Positions 44,990 to 57,395 of a stretch of 64,000 bases of DNA are shown here, in pieces. Where the stretch lies: contig NC_052135.2 of assembly GCF_016086655.4 (NCBI RefSeq), positions 50,641,671 to 50,705,670 of the forward strand, read 5' to 3'. Source of the DNA: Lepeophtheirus salmonis. Taxonomy: Eukaryota > Arthropoda > Copepoda > Siphonostomatoida > Caligidae. Within the stretch, counting starts at the first letter, position 1, and the number at the start of each line of letters is the position of its first letter. The notes under the pieces were generated by a model. That model saw only the letters and a list, made by a program, of their open reading frames with translations, did not search any database and had not been told where the DNA came from. The translations under genes and the position numbers were made by a program.

Positions 44990-45576
44990 ATGAAGGTAAT
45001 CGGTTGTTTTGTTTTAATGTAATTGAGCTGATAATAATTTGCTAATCTCGCAACACTCATTACAGATTTTCATCTACATCCTTGCTTTATCTGCCTCCTC
45101 CATTGCTCGTCCTCAGGAACAAGATGAATTCTTTGATGTAATATACTATTTCTTTCATTCCAGTCCCAATTTAATATCGTCCATGTACTTATCGACAATC
45201 CTCTTTACAGCCCAATCCTCAATACAAATTCTCCTACAAAGTTGCCAGTGATCTAACTCAAACCTACATCAATCAGGATGAATCTCGAGATGGGAACTTT
45301 GTCACTGGCGAATACAGCTATGTAGATCCCTATGGGAGTCTCATCACTGTTGTCTATGAGGCTGGTCCTGAAGGATACTCCGAGACTCGAAACGTACAAG
45401 AAGGGTTCCTTACCATTAATCCTGAAAATGCTGGTGCTGGCTCCTCCAGTGTCATACAAACGAAACCTGTTCCTACAAGGAATCCTTCATTTGATGAAGA
45501 TAATATTATTCGTAAAATTGTTGGAGGCTTAACTCCATTGATTGAAGAAACCGTTGCTGAAGGTCTTGAAAACTAA
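44990..45576 (+). CDS. RR-type cuticular protein, copy 1 (147 aa, three exons)
   Basis: Secreted chitin-binding structural protein of the exoskeleton. Exons 44,990-44,995, 45,066-45,137 and 45,211-45,576, with GT-AG introns of 70 and 73 nt, both phase 0. Residues 1-16 form a signal peptide (MKIFIYILALSASSIA). The domain at about 31-92 starts YKFSYKV and contains G59-x8-G68-x6-Y75-x-A77-x3-G81-Y82, a perfect Rebers-Riddiford consensus (GEYSYVDPYG, VVYEAGPEGY). The tail is Pro/Asn/Glu-rich and ends AEGLEN. An intron splitting the signal peptide after two codons is typical of arthropod cuticle genes. The start is supported by the TATA box and an identical leader in all three copies. The unspliced frame seen across exon 2 is not the real product. 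No canonical AATAAA is obvious just downstream. Confidence 0.93.
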
Positions 45577-45937
45577 AAACTAAATTAACTCCTATGAATT
45601 AATAATTGTTACCTTGGGTTATTTCCTATAACCAATGATTGAAAAATTTTATTTCCCTAAATATAAGTGTATTTCAATATCTAGTAAACCTTTCCTTGCG
45701 TTCGTTTTCATTTAAGTATCGTTGAAGAAGACTAATTTTCTGAATTTGTGACCAAAAGTTAGTATTACAAGAACCCAATAAGATACTTCTTTCTTAAAAA
45801 AAAAAAAAATCAATTTAAAATGGCTCCTTCAATTTTATTGTCTTCGTTTAATACAAAGCATTAAGACAGAGTCTCCAAAATGGCATTATTTAGTGTGTGA
45901 AATTTTTCTTAAAGTCTCCTCTTATATTTTTACAAAA

Positions 45938-46760
45938 AGGCCACTAAAATCTGAACACTTTTAATTTATAACTTCAACAAAATATCACTTATTAATTGAC
46001 AATAGAATTTATACATAAATAAAAATATATATAAATATGTGCGTCTAAGCTCTCTTAATCATAAATGTACCCGCATTGAGCAGCAATAATGGCTACACAC
46101 TGCAGATGTAGTCCTCTATCATGGTGGCATAGTGCTGGCTAACCGTGGCTTTGAGGACCTCGGTGTTTGGATGACAGACACAGCAGTACTTCCCTCATGA
46201 TGCATCCTAGTGTAGTGGGTTGGCATCAGGGCTGCAGGGGGACCAAAAGTGTCAAAAAAGAGTTCAAAAGACTCATTCCAAAGACTATTACAACGGAGGA
46301 GATGGTTTTTTTTTTTCATAGTTGGTTTCAAAAGTGGTCTCTCCGTCCTCGCAAGGTTCTTTCCACCCACTGTTTTTATACCTCTCTGAACAGTCTGGCG
46401 TAAAATTCCAACATTTTTTCCATATGCCCTAATGGACTTGAGGGGATTGGCCTGGGCTGTTTTTATTTAACTACTCCAGATACAGTTTGGCCTTTTTGAT
46501 AGAACAATTCTTTCTCTCTTACGTTTTGGACTTGCTGACGACATAGACTTGTGTGTCGGAGACACCCATCTGCTTGGAGTGCGCGAATGGAAATTCGTCG
46601 ATCACATTCAAGTGTCCTTTTCCAGACTTATATGTAACCTCGAGAGCTCAAATTTGTTTTGTTTTGTAACTAATTGCTTATGCTTTAATATATTTCTATT
46701 TTGAATTAATTTAAATCACTTGAACTTCATTAATTATTCAGATTTCAATGGACCACTCGG
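45938..46760 (-). mobile_element. Non-autonomous mariner derivative (family M) in B1
   Basis: Left end CCACTAAAATCTGAACAC, right end CAGATTTCAATGGACCACTC. On the minus strand: ERPLLKPTMKKNHLLRCNSL, then at the deletion junction WSPCSPDANPLDY-equivalent codons and SVIQTPRSSKP. About 820 bp. Present at the same place in B2, absent from B3. Confidence 0.85.
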
Positions 46761-48106
46761 GAAAATAATTTCTCGTCTACAAAAAATTGGTCACTGACGT
46801 CCCTTCCGGTTCGTCTACGGTTAGAGACAATGTATATCAGAGAGTAGATAGACTCTTTTCATGAAAAAAAATTTGAAAAACAAGGCTAATTTTGTGAGGT
46901 ATTAAGTATAAATCTTAAAACATAAGAAAAGGAGAAATATTTTTCTATCGAGTGCGCTAAGAGTCCTACAGGTGGTTTAGTGTTATATTGGAACTGAAAA
47001 AAAAATTCTCGGCGGATCTGTCTAATGTGGATAAAAAGGTTATGACGGATATATCTTGCTCCTAAGTATTTTGATTTATTATAGACCACCGATTTGTATC
47101 AATGTTTCGATCAAAAACAGCTATCCGAAAAATAGTCGTTTTCAAATGTTATTTAACGATTATATTTCTGGTCTCACTTTATGGATCAAGTTTCTACCTA
47201 TCCAACGTACACGATATGTACATATATGTAAAAATTTAAACTTCATATGACGTCGTTAACATGTAATATAAATCCTTATTGTCCGATTTTTGTAAAAGAA
47301 CAGTCCAGACAGAGGTTCTTTGAAGTACTTTGAACAAAAATGATAACCATGTCAGACGGGCTTAGTTTTTCAGACTGAGACCCAAAACGCTGCAAAAATT
47401 TTAACACCCATTGTATCTTATTTTTAGAATAAAAGGTTGCGTGATACAATAAATATAACGTTGCAGCTTAACTTCATAGGTAAATTGTTGATGGTGCATA
47501 ATATTTATAAACCAATAAATCAAAGAGGTTTTAATATCATTGTTTTTTTGTGATCCGTAGAGGCAAGATAGAACAATTGGTTATAAAAATAGATAAAATA
47601 TTAAACCTGATTTCCTCACTCACTAAATGACATTTGCATGCTGCAAGTTTCGAAGATAATTCAAAATGCATTTTTAACTAAAGTATTTTTATTGAGTCCG
47701 ACAACAAAAAGTAAATAGTCCAAATTAGTGTTCTCACGATATAATTTTTTTTCTACCGACCCCACTACGGAAATAAGGAACTTTTTGTAAGCTGTTACTT
47801 TTTTACTTCTTTTATCCCTCAATAGTGTTATCAACATTGATTGGTTGAACCCGAATTATCTGTTGTTAATAATTATCTACTAGTGTTATCAGAACACCAT
47901 TGATTTTTTTTTTTTTTTACTGATTCCTTAATCAAAATTAGTATCAGTATTTCTAAACTTTTTAAAGATAAATTATGTACCAAAAAAGTTGAAAGAATAT
48001 CATGAATTAAAACCAAGAAAATATTTTTTTTTTTAAATTTAATAACTAAATATGAGCATTGAACACCCCAATATTTCATAAATTAATTTTGCTCACTAAT
48101 AGGCTG
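46761..48106. other. B1 spacer
   Basis: No supported gene. Short frames of 63-68 codons are shared with B2 only because the unit is duplicated. Confidence 0.6.
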
Positions 48107-48377
48107 TACCGAGTGGTCCATTAAAATCTGAATACTTTGAATTTCAAACTTCAACAAGATATAATTTATTAGATAACAATAGAATTTCAACAAAATTAAT
48201 AATTTAAATAGGTGTGTGTCTGAGCTTTCTTAATCATTAATATAATACCCTTAGCGGCAATTATGCCTTCCAGGCGGTGGTGGAAGTCAAGGCACCCACT
48301 GCAACTGTGGTCCTCTGTTATGGTGTCCCAGTGCTGGCTGGCAGTGGCTTTGAGGTCCTCGGTGCTTGGATGACGAA
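48107..48377 (-). pseudogene. Mariner family-M fragment, C-terminus only, in B1
   Basis: Starts at TA 48,107 with CCGAGTGGTCCATTAAAATC, the best-preserved terminal repeat here. On the minus strand it reads RHPSTEDLKATASQHWDTIT, then EDHSCSGCLDFHHRLEGIIA. The remainder of the element is missing beyond GATGACGAAC. Confidence 0.88.
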
Positions 48378-48616
48378 CAAATGACAAATAAAAAAAATGG
48401 AAAATTGCACATATCGATTTCATCCATATAAAACATCCATTTCATCAAAAACGACCTTATAATTTTTCAAATTTCTCTAAATCCATGTATATAAATATAT
48501 ATACAAGAATATTAAACAACTTTCAAAAAATTTGGAAACGATTTAGAGAAAAAAAATTCACAAGCGTGAATATGTGAATGAATAAAATTCCTCCTACGCT
48601 CAAATCTAAATTTTCA

Positions 48617-48892
48617 AATTCCGTCTATGATGGAAAGTACTTGTTTTTGTTCGGTTATGTATAATAATTGGAGATGTACCAATATCAAATTTTTAGCTAA
48701 TTCCGGTTCCAATACTATCTTTATCCTTTGTAGGATATTTAAAGTCACCATCCCCTCCCCCTGCCCGGCGTCTGATTTAATTTCAACTGTCTCACTTATA
48801 AAAAATATATTTGCAACACTCTCCAGGTAAACTATTTTTATGTTGGTTCGGCCACATGAGATCAAATGGTCTTGAACTGTCTCCAGTTTCAA
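48617..48892 (-). other. Unassigned 92-codon minus-strand frame in B1
   Basis: Begins MKLETVQDHLISCGRTN and ends KQVLSIIDGI, identical by eye in B2 at 54,146-54,424. No family recognised. Conservation is explained by the recent duplication, so coding is not implied. It lies between a mariner fragment and a dispersed repeat and may belong to a repeat. Confidence 0.25.
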
Positions 48893-48904
48893 ACTGTGAG
48901 TTAT

Positions 48905-49130
48905 ATGCTTGCTCTAGAAATTGAAATATGTATAAGCCAGAGCTCAAGTCCGGGCTTGTGTATTTTTTAATGGCCCCAGGACGGATACTAATTACTTGAA
49001 CTTAACTCAGAAATTTGTACTGATATCAGTTCTGTTATAAACAATATTATTCAACAGACATACAAAAAAAGAAAAATTAAGTCAACAACAAATACTTACT
49101 GAGTTCAGAGTAAACCACAAAACCCAACTC
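48905..49130 (-). repeat. Dispersed repeat shared with 19.5 kb, in B1
   Basis: Reverse complement matches 19,520-19,750 (CAGTATCCGTCCTGG-like core and AATATTGTTTATAACAGAA). Confidence 0.6.
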
Positions 49131-50431
49131 CTACTGTTATGGACTTTTTGATTTATGGGACATTAAAATTGTGGTTAATTATACTCCCCCATTTGTCTGA
49201 AAGACATTTTCCAGTTTAGCTATCCCCAAAATGAGCTCAAATAAGTAATATTATCACATATTTACAAAATACAACTTGCCTTTTCACCTTGATACTGAAT
49301 AATCTATCGAATTTTCTCTTTCTATACTTCCATTTTGGAACAATGTGATGCACAACTGGCTTCACTAAGCACACCTTTTATTTACAAATGGTGAAGATTA
49401 TTCATTTATTAATTTGATTTTCTAGACGAGGTCGGATAACACGTCATATTTTAGCAATGTAAGTCCTCCAAATATGAGAACAGTTCTGTGATCCATCATA
49501 AAGATTGCGACCCTGAGCAAGGAACGAGTTAGGAAGTACAGTAAGGAATCTCTAATAAGTATAAATAAAAAAGTTTAGTATTGCAAAGAACTCTACCTTC
49601 CCGGAATAGAACGAAATCCTACGACGACATCTCATCCTTTTGCTACAAACCCCACCGATCTCATTATTGAAAAGTAATGCTGGTAAACGATTGAGAATCA
49701 AAGTCATAAATGAACTTTATGGTTGTTAGGAATGGTGGTTTGGTAATCCTACAATTGAGTTCAAATCCGATAGTAATGACTAATTAATGAAGTATGCATT
49801 TGATCATCTCCTTCCAATTTACCTCGTTAATTCAATTCAAGTAATAATATTCTTGGCTCTAAACCAACTTGATTAATCACGTGGTCATCATTTTGCCACA
49901 TAGTTTATGAGTTAAGGAGATTTAATTTCATTCCATTTCCTTGCACTCCCATAAATTTTACCACTTCTAGCCTTTCTCCATCCTCCACCAGTTTTTTGAA
50001 AAAAATGAATCGTTCCAAAAGTTGAATTTGGTTGCATAGTATAAAACCACAATATATGTGGGATTAAGTATTGTTTTTATTATTTGAGAAATGTATCCAT
50101 TATGAGCAGTGCAAAACAATCTAAAAAAAGCCAAAATTAAAAATAAATTCAACAAGAAATGGAAAAAAAAGTATTTTAATAAATTTGTATTACCGATTGA
50201 AAGTTTTGTAAATAAACTACCATAATAATATAATCTGACCCAAACTAATTTGATTCTAGAAAAGAAAAAAACATTTAATTTTACTACATAACTAAGCTTT
50301 TTCCTCAACAATAGCAATATGAATGCAATACATATATAAACCATTAATAAGAGTACCTATTCCATTCGTTTTGTTTCTTGATATATATGTGAGTACATTT
50401 TTAGACCAAAAGGTGACCGCCGAAAGATGAC

Positions 50432-50439
50432 TATAAAAG
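50432..50439 (+). promoter_or_regulatory. TATA box of cuticle gene copy 2
   Basis: TATAAAAG, 92 bp before the ATG, in a context identical to copy 1. Confidence 0.8.
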
Positions 50440-50523
50440 GTCAATGTTGTTCCAGTTTGAATCACATTCCTCTTTTAGATCCATTTCAATACACAACAAA
50501 ATACACACACATACTAATAAGCA

Positions 50524-51111
50524 ATGAAGGTAATCGGTTGTTTTGTTTTCATGTAATTGAGCTGATAATAATTTGCTAATTTCGCAACACTCATTACAGA
50601 TTTTCATCTACATCCTTGCTTTATCTGCCTCCTCCATTGCTCGTCCTCAGGAACAAGATGAATTCTTTGATGTAATATACTATTTCTTTCATTCCAGTCC
50701 CAATTTAATATCGTCCATGTACTTATCGACAATCCTCTTTTACAGCCCAATCCTCAATACAAATTCTCCTACAAAGTTGCCAGTGATCTAACTCAAACCT
50801 ACATCAATCAGGATGAATCTCGAGATGGGAACTTTGTCACTGGCGAATACAGCTATGTAGATCCCTATGGGAGTCTCATCACTGTTGTCTATGAGGCTGG
50901 TCCTGAAGGATACTCCGAGACTCGAACCGTACAAGAAGGGTTCCTTACCATTAATCCTGAAAATGCTGGTGCTGGCTCCTCCAGTGTCATACAAACGAAA
51001 CCTGTTCCTACAAGGAATCCTTCATTTGATGAAGATAATATTATTCGTAAAATTGTTGGAGGCTTAACTCCATTGATTGAAGAAACCGTTGCTGAAGGTC
51101 TTGAAAACTAA
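50524..51111 (+). CDS. RR-type cuticular protein, copy 2 (147 aa, three exons)
   Basis: Exons 50,524-50,529, 50,600-50,671 and 50,746-51,111, introns 70 and 74 nt. The protein equals copy 1 except for residue 87, Thr instead of Asn (ACC for AAC), just after the RR consensus. Signal peptide, RR consensus and TATA spacing are all intact, so the copy is predicted functional. The extra T in intron 2 relative to copy 1 lies in the pyrimidine tract before the acceptor and confirms this stretch is non-coding. Confidence 0.93.
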
Positions 51112-51467
51112 AAACTAAATTAACTCCTATGAATTAATAATTGTTACCTTGGGTTATTTCCTATAACCAATGATTGAAAAATTTTATTTCTCTAAATATA
51201 AGTGTATTTCAATATCTAGTAAACCTTTCCTTGCGTTCGTTTTCATTTAAGTGTCGTTGAAGAAGACTAATTTTCTGAATTTGTGACCAAAAGTTAGTAT
51301 TACAAGAACCCAATAAGATACTTCTTTCTTAAAAAAAAATCAATTTAAAATGGCTCCTTCAATTTTATTGTCTTCGTTTAATACAAAGCATTAAGACAGA
51401 GTCTCCAAAATGGCATTATTTAGTGTGTGAAATTTTTCTTAAAGTCTCCTCTTATATTTTTACAAAA

Positions 51468-52291
51468 AGGCCACTAAAATCTGAACACTTTTAATTTATA
51501 ACTTCAACAAAATATCACTTATTAATTGACAATAGAATTTATACATAAATAAAAATATATATAAATATGTGCGTCTAAGCTCTCTTAATCATAAATGTAC
51601 CCGCATTGAGCAGCAATAATGGCTACACACTGCAGATGTAGTCCTCTATCATGGTGGCATAGTGCTGGCTAACCGTGGCTTTGAGGACCTCGGTGTTTGG
51701 ATGACAGACACAGCAGTACTTCCCCTCATGATGCATCCTAGTGTAGTGGGTTGGCATCAGGGCTGCAGGGGGACCAAAAGTGTCAAAAAAAGAGTTCAAA
51801 AGACTCATTCCAAAGACTATTACAACGGAGGAGATGGTTTTTTTTTTTATAGTTGGTTTCAAAAGTGGTCTCTCCGTCCTCGCAAGGTTCTTTCCACCCA
51901 CTGTTTTTATACCTCTCTGAACAGTCTGGCGTAAAATTCCAACATTTTTTCCATATGCCCTAATGGACTTGAGGGGATTGGCCTGGGCTGTTTTTATTTA
52001 ACTACTCCAGATCCAGTTTGGCCTTTTTGATAGAACAATTCTTTCTCTCTTACGTTTTGGACTTGCTGACGACATAGACTTGTGTGTCGGAGACACCCAT
52101 CTGCTTGGAGTGCGCGAATGGAAATTCGTCGATCACATTCAAGTGTCCTTTTCCAGACTTATATGTAACCTCGAGAGCTCAAATTTGTTTTGTTTTGTAA
52201 CTAATTGCTTATGCTTTAATATATTTCTATTTTGAATTAATTTAAATCACTTGAACTTCATTAATTATTCAGATTTCAATGGACCACTCGG
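51468..52291 (-). mobile_element. Non-autonomous mariner derivative (family M) in B2
   Basis: Same element and insertion site as 45,938-46,760 with few differences (an extra C near 51,724 and A-run length), so it was duplicated with the unit and not independently inserted. Confidence 0.85.
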
Positions 52292-53640
52292 GAAAAATAA
52301 TTTATCGTCTACAAAAAAATTGGTCACTGACGTCCCTTCCGGTTCGTCTACGGTTAGAGACAATGTATATCAGAGAGTAGATAGACTCTTTTCATGAAAA
52401 AAAATTGAAAAACAAGGCTAATTTTGTGAGGTATTAAGTATAAATCTTAAAACATAAGAAAAGGAGAAATATTTTTCTATCGAGTGCGCTAAGAGTCCTA
52501 CAGGTGGTTGAGTGTTATATTGGAACTGAAAAAAAAATTCTCGGCGGATCTGTCTAATGTGGATAAAAAGGTTATGACTGATATATCTTGCTCCTAAGTA
52601 TTTTGATTTATTATAGACCACCGATTTGTATCAATGTTTCGATCAAAAACAGCTATCCGAAAAATAGTCGTTTTCAAATGTTATTTAACGATTATATTTC
52701 TGGTCTCACTTTATGGATCAAGTTTCTACCTATCCAACGTACACGATATGTACATATATGTAAAAATTTAAACTTCATATGACGTCGTTAACATGTAATA
52801 TAAATCCTTATTGTCCGATTTTTGTAAAAGAACAGTCCAGACAGAGGTTCTTTGAAGTACTTTGAACAAAAATGATAACCATGTCAGACGGGCTTAGTTT
52901 TTTCAGACTGAGACCCAAAACGCTGCAAAAATTTTAACACCCATTGTATCTTATTTTTAGAATAAAAAGGTTGCGTGATACAATAAATATAGCGTTGCAG
53001 CTTAACTTCATAGGTAAATTGTTGATGGTGCATAATATTTATAAACCAATAAATCAAAGAGGTTTTAATATCATTGTTTTTTTGTGATCCGTAGAGGCAA
53101 GATAGAACAATTGGTTATAAAAATAGATAAAATATTAAACCTGATTTCCTCACTCACTAAATGACATTTGCATGCTGCAAGTTTCGAAGATAATTCAAAA
53201 TGCATTTTTAACTAAAGTATTTTTATTGAGTCCGACAACAAAAAGTAAATAGTCCAAATTAGTGTTCTCACGATATAATTTTTTTTCTACCGACCCCACT
53301 ACGGAAATAAGGAACTTTTTGTAAGCTGTTACTTTTTTACTTCTTTTATCCCTCAATAGTGTTATCAACATTGATTGGTTGAACCCAAATTATCTGTTGT
53401 TAATAATTATCTACTAGTGTTATCAGAACACCATTGATTTTTTTTTTTTTTTTTTACTGATTCCTTAATCAAAATTAGTATCAGTATTTCTAAACTTTTA
53501 AAGATAAATTATGTACCAAAAAGTTGAAAGAATATCATGAATTAAAACCAAGAAAATATATTTTTTTTAAATTTAATAACTAAATATGAGCATTGAACAC
53601 CCCAATATTTCATAAATTAATTTTGCTCACTAATAGGCTG
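52292..53640. other. B2 spacer
   Basis: Counterpart of 46,761-48,106. No gene supported. Confidence 0.6.
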
Positions 53641-53911
53641 TACCGAGTGGTCCATTAAAATCTGAATACTTTGAATTTCAAACTTCAACAAGATATAATT
53701 TATTAGATAACAATAGAATTTCAACAAAATTAATAATTTAAATAGGTGTGTGTCTGAGCTTTCTTAATCATTAATATAATACCCTTAGCGGCAATTATGC
53801 CTTCCAGGCGGTGGTGGAAGTCAAGGCACCCACTGCAACTGTGGTCCTCTGTTATGGTGTCCCAGTGCTGGCTGGCAGTGGCTTTGAGGTCCTCGGTGCT
53901 TGGATGACGAA
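53641..53911 (-). pseudogene. Mariner family-M fragment in B2
   Basis: Counterpart of 48,107-48,377, same truncation point. Confidence 0.88.
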
Positions 53912-54435
53912 CAAATGACAAATAAAAAAATGGAAAATTGCACATATCGATTTCATCCATATAAAACATCCATTTCATCAAAAACGACCTTATAATTTTT
54001 CAAATTTCTCTAAATCCATGTATATAAATATATATACAAGAATATTAAACAACTTTCAAAAAATTTGGAAACGATTTAGAGAAAAAAATTCACAAGCGTG
54101 AATATGTGAATGAATAAAATTCCTCCTACGCTCAAATCTAAATTTTCAAATTCCGTCTATGATGGAAAGTACTTGTTTTTGTTCGGTTATGTATAATAAT
54201 TGGAGATGTACCAATATCAAATTTTTAGCTAATTCCGGTTCCAATACTATCTTTATCCTTTGTAGGATATTTAAAGTCACCATCCCCTCCCCCTGCCCGG
54301 CGTCTGATTTAATTTCAACTGTCTCACTTATAAAAAATATATTTGCAACACTCTCCAGGTAAACTATTTTTATGTTGGTTCGGCCACATGAGATCAAATG
54401 GTCTTGAACTGTCTCCAGTTTCAAACTGTGAGTTA

Positions 54436-54685
54436 TATGCTTGCTCTAGAAATTGAAATATGTATAAGCCAGAGCTCAAGTCCGGGCTTGTGTATTTTTT
54501 TAATGGCCCCAGGACGGATACTAATTACTTGAACTTAACTCAGAAATTTGTACTCGATATCAGTTCTGTTATAAACAATATTATTCAACAGACATACAAA
54601 AAAGAAAAATTAAGTCAACAACAAATACTTACTGAGTTCAGAGTAAACCACAAAACCCAACTCCTACTGTTATGGACTTTTTGAT
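54436..54685 (-). repeat. Dispersed repeat in B2
   Basis: Counterpart of 48,905-49,130. One extra C in CTCGATATC relative to B1. Confidence 0.6.
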
Positions 54686-55973
54686 TTATGGGACATTAAA
54701 ATTGTGGTTAATTATACTCCCCCCATTTGTCTGAAAGACATTTTCCAGTTTAGCTATCCCCAAAAATGAGCTCAAATAAGTAATATTATCACATATTTAC
54801 AAAATACAACTTGCCTTTTCACCTTGATACTGAATAATCTATCGAATTTTCTCTTTCTATACTTCCATTTTGGAACAATGTGATGCACAACTGGCTTCAC
54901 TAAGCACACCTTTTATTTACAAATTGTGAAGATTATTCATTTATTAATTTGATTTTCTAGACGAGGTCGGATAACACGTCATATTTTAGCAATGTAAGTC
55001 CTCCAAATATGAGAAAAGTTCTGTGATCCATCATAAAGATTGCGACCCTGAGCAAGGAACGAGTTAGGAAGTACAGTAAGGAATCTCCTAATAAGTATAA
55101 ATAAAAAAAGTTTAGTATTGCAAAGAACTCTACCTTCCCGGAATAGAACGAAATCCTAACCTCTGGACGACGACATCTCATCCTTTTGCTACAAACCCCA
55201 CCGATCTCATTATTGAAAAGTAATGCTGGTAAACGATTGAGAATCAAAGTCATAAATGAACTTTATGGTTGTTAGGAATGGTGGTTTGGTAATCCTACAA
55301 TTGAGTTCAAATCCGATAGTAATGACTAATTAATGAAGTATGCATTTGATCATCTCCTTCCAATTTACCTCGTTAATTCAATTCAAGTAATAATATTCTT
55401 GGCTCTAAACCAACTTGATTAATCACGTGGTCATCATTTTGCCACATAGTTTATGAGTTAAGGAGATTTAATTTCATTCCATTTCCTTGCACTCCCATAA
55501 ATTTACCACTTCTAGCCTTTCTCCATCCTCCATCAGTTTTTTGAAAAAAATGAATCGTTCCAAAAGTTGAATTTGGTTGCATAGTATAAAACCACAATAT
55601 ATGTGGGATTAAGTATTGTTTTTATTATTTGAGAAATGTATCCATTATGAGCAGTGCAAAACAATCTAAAAAAAGCCAAAATTAAAAATAAATTCAACAA
55701 GAAATGGAAAAAAGTATTTTAATAAATTTGTATTACCGATTGAAAGTTTTGTAAATAAACTACCATAATAATATAATCTGACCCAAACTAATTTGATTCT
55801 AGAAAAGAAAAAACATTTAATTTTACTACATAACTAAGCTTTTTCCTCAACAATAGCAATATGAATGCAATACATATATAAACCATTAATAAGAGTACCT
55901 ATTCCATTCGTTTTGTTTCTTGATATATATGTGAGTACATTTTTAGACCAAAAGGTGACCGCCGAAAGATGAC

Positions 55974-55981
55974 TATAAAAG
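55974..55981 (+). promoter_or_regulatory. TATA box of cuticle gene copy 3
   Basis: TATAAAAG, 92 bp before the ATG, same flanks as the other two copies. Confidence 0.8.
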
Positions 55982-56065
55982 GTCAATGTTGTTCCAGTTT
56001 GAATCACATTCCTCTTTTAGATCCATTTCAATACACAACAAAATACACACACATACTAATAAGCA

Positions 56066-56653
56066 ATGAAGGTAATCGGTTGTTTTGTTTTAATGTAATT
56101 GAGCTGATAATAATTTGCTAATCTCGCAACACTCATTACAGATTTTCATCTACATCCTTGCTTTATCTGCCTCCTCCATTGCTCGTCCTCAGGAACAAGA
56201 TGAATTCTTTGATGTAATATACTATTTCTTTCATTCCAGTCCCAATTTAATATCGTCCATGTACTTATCGACAATCCTCTTTTACAGCCCAATCCTCAAT
56301 ACAAATTCTCCTACAAAGTTGCCAGTGATCTAACTCAAACCTACATCAATCAGGATGAATCTCGAGATGGGAACTTTGTCACTGGCGAATACAGCTATGT
56401 AGATCCCTATGGGAGTCTCATCACTGTTGTCTATGAGGCTGGTCCTGAAGGATACTCCGAGACTCGAAACGTACAAGAAGGGTTCCTTACCATTAATCCT
56501 GAAAATGCTGGTGCTGGCTCCTCCAGTGTCATACAAACGAAACCTGTTCCTACAAGGAATCCTTCATTTGATGAAGATAATATTATTCGTAAAATTGTTG
56601 GAGGCTTAACTCCATTGATTGAAGAAACCGTTGCTGAAGGTCTTGAAAACTAA
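56066..56653 (+). CDS. RR-type cuticular protein, copy 3 (147 aa, three exons)
   Basis: Exons 56,066-56,071, 56,142-56,213 and 56,288-56,653, introns 70 and 74 nt. The encoded protein is the same as copy 1 (Asn87). All splice sites, signal peptide, RR consensus and TATA box are intact. The 3' flank differs clearly from copies 1 and 2 and carries no mariner element, so 3' UTR or downstream control could differ between copies. Confidence 0.93.
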
Positions 56654-57068
56654 AAACTAAATTAACTCCTATGAATTAATAATTGTTACCTTGGGTTATT
56701 TCCTATAACCAATGCATGAAAAATTTTATTTCTCTAAATATAAGTGTATTTCAATATCTAGTAAACCTTTCCTTGCGTTCGTTTTCATTTAAGTGTCCTT
56801 GAAGAAGAGAATATCTTCAATAAGAGCATGTTCTAGGTATAATTATATTTCTAATTTTCTGAATTTGTGACCAAAAGTTAGTATTACAAGAACCCAATAA
56901 GATACTTCTTTCTATTAAAAAAAAATTAATTTTAAATGGCTCCTTCAATTTTATTGTCTTCGCTTAATACAAAGGATTAAGACAGAGTCTCCAAAATGGC
57001 ATTTAGTGTGTGTAAATTGTATATAGAAATTTTTCTTAAGGTCTTCTCTTATATTTTTACAAAAAGGC

Positions 57069-57395
57069 CATAAAAATTGTAAACAAGATTCACCTTTCAT
57101 TTTTTGACCCTCTATTACTTCACTGGGTTTTTATGCACCCTTGGGAAAAAAATTGCCTTGTAATATCTTCATTACATTATATTTTCCTTCATCTTATATG
57201 TAAATTCTTAATCAATCGTTTTATTTAATTATGTGGGTGTAATAGTTTTCATTTTTTAGTTATTCAAAAAATTGAATAATATTTTAAATTGTCTATTTCA
57301 ACGATTGTTAAGAGAAATGGATAATAGTAAAAGAGTTGAAGTTGTATTTTCTAACTGGAACATGTCTTTTAAGATAATGTGTCATTAATTAATCG
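57069..57395. other. Unique intergenic DNA between B3 and the A' junction
   Basis: AT-rich, not shared with B1 or B2. No gene supported. Confidence 0.55.

Larger units (their letters stand above)
43715..49277 (+). repeat. Tandem unit B1 (cuticle-gene unit)
   Basis: 5.56-kb unit, repeated as B2 and partly as B3. Starts GCCTTTTCACCTT. It holds a cuticle gene, a mariner derivative, a second mariner fragment and a dispersed repeat. The first 180 bp include about 25 bp (TCAGCTTCAATTAAAGCCTC region) absent from B2 and B3. Confidence 0.93.
49278..54812 (+). repeat. Tandem unit B2 (cuticle-gene unit)
   Basis: 5.53-kb unit, collinear and near-identical with B1, distinguished by small deletions (for example loss of about 7 bp near 49,620 and of 18 bp near 49,425) and A-run length changes. 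Confidence 0.94.
54813..57068 (+). repeat. Tandem unit B3, truncated
   Basis: Near-identical to B1 and B2 through the cuticle gene. From about 56,710 it diverges: about 40 bp extra near 56,812-56,850, several substitutions, and no mariner insertion. Similarity ends near AAAAAGGCCATAAAAATTG at 57,060-57,078. Confidence 0.9.

Noticed and set aside
45039..45251. Frame MLISQHSLQIFIYILAL across cuticle exon 2 (repeated in copies 2 and 3)
   Set aside because: It reads through both introns. The spliced model MK-IFIYIL gives a proper signal peptide and RR domain.
49967..50344. 125-codon minus-strand frame upstream of cuticle copy 2, rich in Phe/Leu/Ile
   Set aside because: Open only in B2. Length changes in A runs break it in B1 and B3, and the composition is that of AT-rich promoter DNA.
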